A stretch of DNA of 36,211 nucleotides from Prochlorococcus sp. AG-436-C13 (GTDB lineage Bacteria > Cyanobacteriota > Cyanobacteriia > PCC-6307 > Cyanobiaceae): positions 1-36,211 of the forward strand of contig QCPC01000017.1 in assembly GCA_003212695.1 (NCBI GenBank), written 5' to 3'. The translations under genes and the position numbers were made by a program. The stretch's first letter is position 1. The number at the start of each line of letters is the position of its first letter. The notes beneath the pieces were generated by a model, which saw only the letters and a list, made by a program, of their open reading frames with translations, did no database searches and was not told where the DNA came from. Below are positions 34,096 to 36,211 of this stretch, one piece after another.

Positions 34096-36211
34096 GATGT
34101 TTTTAAAGATAATGCATTTATGACTACAGTTATTGAACTTAGTGCCATTAAAAATGCAGCAATAGGAGGACTAAGTAAAACACCAAACTTTGGTAATAGA
34201 ATTCCTGCAGCAATTGGTAATGCAATTATGTTATAACCAAAAGCCCAGAAAAGATTTTGCTTGATTTTATTGATAGTTTCTTTAGCTAATAATAAAGCTT
34301 CTGGTAAACTCTCTAACCTTTCACCTAGTAAAATTAAATCCGCTGAATCTTGCGCTACTTGTGTACCTGTTCCCACTGCTATTCCAACATCTGATCCTGC
34401 TAATGAGGGTGCATCGTTAATTCCATCACCAACCATAGCTATTTCCCCCAGACTTTTAAGTTCATCTAATTTTTGGAGTTTTTCTTCCGGAAGGAGTTGC
34501 CAGCTTAGTAGGTTAGATTCAAAACCTAATTTATCTCCAATTTGTAATACTGCTTCTTTTCTATCACCACTCATTATCCTAAGTATCCGTCCTTGTTTTC
34601 TTAATATACTAAGAGCGGAATTTGCATCGCTACGAATTTCATCATCAATAATTATTATGCCTAGTAGACTTTTATTATTTGATATGCAAACTATAGATTT
34701 CTTATAATTATCTTGGCTTTCTAATTGATAGTTAATTTCCTTATCCCAGATTAAATCATCACTTTTTACCCAGTCAATTGTCCCTACTTTTATTTGTCCA
34801 TTAATTCCAATAATTTCTCCAGAGATACCTTTGCCTGGCATATTTTTTATATTAATTGTATTTAGTAAAGGTACATTTAATTTTTGTGCTTCTTGTAAAA
34901 TAGCATATGCTATTGGATGTCTACTATTGTTTTCAATACTTGCTGCTATTTGAATAAGCTTTTCTCTATCTTTTGTTCCTAAGTAACCTGTAACTACAGG
35001 CTTGCCTATAGTAAGTGTTCCTGTTTTATCAAAGATAATTTGTTTAATAGATGCTGCTTTTTCAATAACATCACCACCTTTGAATAAATATCCTTTTTTT
35101 GCAGCTTTTCCTGTTGCAACACTTATGACAGTTGGTGTTGCAAGTCCCAGTGCACAAGGACATGCAACAACTAATACTGCAATTGAAAGTTGTATTGCAA
35201 GCCCTAAAGGAGTTTGAGCTTCTCCACCAAGTGAAGAATGCAACATATGTGAATGTTCTTGCATCAGCCCTGGAGCTGAATTATTTAATACATCAGGCCA
35301 TAAAAATGCTCCTATTTTCCACCAAAAAATGAATGTAAATATAGAAAGACCTACTACTCCATAACAAAATTTCCCAGCCACTTGATCAGCAAGACTTTGT
35401 ATAGGGGCTTTTCTTGCTTGAGCTTGTTCAACAAGCCCTACAATTCTTGCTAAAGCTGTCTCAGCTCCTATACGGCCAACTTTTACGATTATTGTTCCAT
35501 CTAGATTGAGAGTTCCTGCAGAAATTTCTATGCCTGCTGAGGCGGTTAGAGGCAAAGGTTCCCCTGTAATGCTTGAAATATCAATTGTTGAACTTCCTTC
35601 CATCACAACGCCATCAATAGGAATTCTGTCGCCTGCTAAAACTTGAATCTTTTCTCCTACTTTCAAAGCTCCTACTCTTATTTCTTTAATAACATCTTTA
35701 CTGAGAACTAATCTAGCTTTATCTGGTTGTAATTTAGCCAACTCTTTGAGTGCTTTCCCAGTTCGGAATCTTGCACGTTCTTCTAAGAAGCGCCCTAGCA
35801 GAACAAATCCAAGCAGCATAACCGGTTCATTGAAGAAACATGGCCATCCAGCATTAGGCCATATAAGTGAACTCAGACTTGTTAGGTATGCGCTAGATAC
35901 TCCTATTCCAATAAGAGTATCCATTGTTGGAGTTAAGTTTAATGCAGACTTAAAACCATTTTGCAGAATTGATAGACCAGGACCAAAAAGTGCAAAAGTT
36001 GCAAGACTGGCATGGAAAAGTAGTGTGCCTAAGATTGGTATATTTAGCTTTCCGCTTTGTGCTAAATGTCCAATAACTGATAGTAATAATAATATCAATG
36101 CAAACATTAGTTGCTTCCATTGATTCCATAATTCTTTTCTTTGATTTAGCTCGTTTTGATTCAGTAACTCCTCTTTATTTCTTCTTTTGGCTGGAAAACC
36201 TCTATTTCTAA
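34092..36211 (-). CDS. Copper-type P-IB ATPase (5' end outside the window)
   Basis: The frame is open to the right edge of the window, beyond the first ATG at 36107, and reads GFPAKRRNKEELLNQNELNQ there. The N-terminal metal-binding domain is therefore cut off. Counting from 36107, TGEP is at 181-184, the metal-path C316-P-C in VACPCALGLATP, the phosphorylated D360 in DKTGTLT, the HP motif in SRHPIAYAI and the hinge VGDGINDAPSLAGSDVGIAVG. The final helices, with AFGYNIIALPIAAG and M-x2-S-S, match the Cu(I) exporters (CtaA/PacS group). A Met/His-rich loop, MQEHSHMLH, precedes the CPC helix. It supplies or removes copper for plastocyanin and cytochrome oxidase. Confidence 0.95.
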   Translation of the reverse strand, partial: RNRGFPAKRRNKEELLNQNELNQRKELWNQWKQLMFALILLLLSVIGHLAQSGKLNIPILGTLLFHASLATFALFGPGLSILQNGFKSALNLTPTMDTLIGIGVSSAYLTSLSSLIWPNAGWPCFFNEPVMLLGFVLLGRFLEERARFRTGKALKELAKLQPDKARLVLSKDVIKEIRVGALKVGEKIQVLAGDRIPIDGVVMEGSSTIDISSITGEPLPLTASAGIEISAGTLNLDGTIIVKVGRIGAETALARIVGLVEQAQARKAPIQSLADQVAGKFCYGVVGLSIFTFIFWWKIGAFLWPDVLNNSAPGLMQEHSHMLHSSLGGEAQTPLGLAIQLSIAVLVVACPCALGLATPTVISVATGKAAKKGYLFKGGDVIEKAASIKQIIFDKTGTLTIGKPVVTGYLGTKDREKLIQIAASIENNSRHPIAYAILQEAQKLNVPLLNTINIKNMPGKGISGEIIGINGQIKVGTIDWVKSDDLIWDKEINYQLESQDNYKKSIVCISNNKSLLGIIIIDDEIRSDANSALSILRKQGRILRIMSGDRKEAVLQIGDKLGFESNLLSWQLLPEEKLQKLDELKSLGEIAMVGDGINDAPSLAGSDVGIAVGTGTQVAQDSADLILLGERLESLPEALLLAKETINKIKQNLFWAFGYNIIALPIAAGILLPKFGVLLSPPIAAFLMALSSITVVINALSLKTS

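Noticed and set aside
34261-36123. Long plus-strand frames opposite the copper ATPase
   Set aside because: They are antisense shadows of a strongly conserved gene and are serine- and proline-rich, as such shadows often are.
1-36211. A defence system, prophage, mobile element, CRISPR array or secondary-metabolite cluster
   Set aside because: No transposase, integrase, phage, Cas, toxin-antitoxin, restriction or NRPS/PKS features are visible. Nearly every gene is an identifiable core or cyanobacterial family gene.

Overview
The window is a stretch of core chromosome from a low-GC marine picocyanobacterium, most likely Prochlorococcus. The evidence is gene content: a high-light-inducible-type protein, NdhO, a CRR7-like NDH-1 factor, zeta-carotene desaturase, a Ycf33-like protein, the circadian-output regulator RpaA, a possible PetL, and several small proteins known only from cyanobacteria. 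The DNA is AT-rich throughout, genes are tightly packed, and stop/start overlaps of 1-4 bases are common. I see no prophage, insertion sequence, CRISPR array, integrase or recognisable defence island, and base composition looks even by eye. Only one RNA gene is visible, tRNA-Asn(GUU).

Layout. 1-2.7 kb: the end of an ABC-F ATPase gene, an HtrA-type periplasmic protease, two small cyanobacterial proteins and a 49-residue Hli protein. 2.7-4.2 kb: exonuclease VII (xseA-xseB). 4.2-9.3 kb, minus strand: a zinc-ribbon membrane protein with a YihY family protein, then a radical-SAM/PDZ protein, a TolC-type outer membrane protein and an inositol-monophosphatase family protein in one tight series. 9.6-14.5 kb: a DUF3120 membrane protein, nadB (NAD synthesis), a VKOR-thioredoxin fusion and rimO. 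14.5-18.3 kb, minus strand: a possible PetL, a DUF4346 protein, a small membrane protein, and a compact series of a duplicated PTPS protein, a stand-alone RibD-C reductase and a COG3146 acyltransferase. 18.4-23.1 kb: aroK, CRR7-like, a GST, Ycf33-like, rbfA, a GH3 glycosidase and hemD. 23.1-28.2 kb: an SRPBCC protein and zds (minus), then an A-type Fe-S carrier, a TPR protein and an LpxB-related protein (plus), then a TIGR01777 epimerase (minus). 28.2-31.3 kb: ndhO, a J-domain protein, a cysteine synthase, a small protein with an ABC ATPase, and tRNA-Asn. 31.3-36.2 kb: rpaA behind a structured leader, then holB, tmk and a copper-type P-ATPase, read leftward and cut by the window end.

Most of this is housekeeping. 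The best leads are these. (1) rimO and the DUF3120 gene both lack an in-frame ATG, GTG or TTG ahead of their conserved N-termini. rimO has a run of nine A at exactly the point where one extra A would join it to an upstream start. The DUF3120 gene has a plausible start in another frame, joined to the main frame at a CCC-T site. (2) The rpaA leader carries two mutually exclusive hairpins, the second covering the only ribosome-binding-like sequence. (3) The PTPS gene is an internal duplication whose first copy has Phe where the catalytic His is expected, and it sits directly upstream of a DHFR-like reductase.
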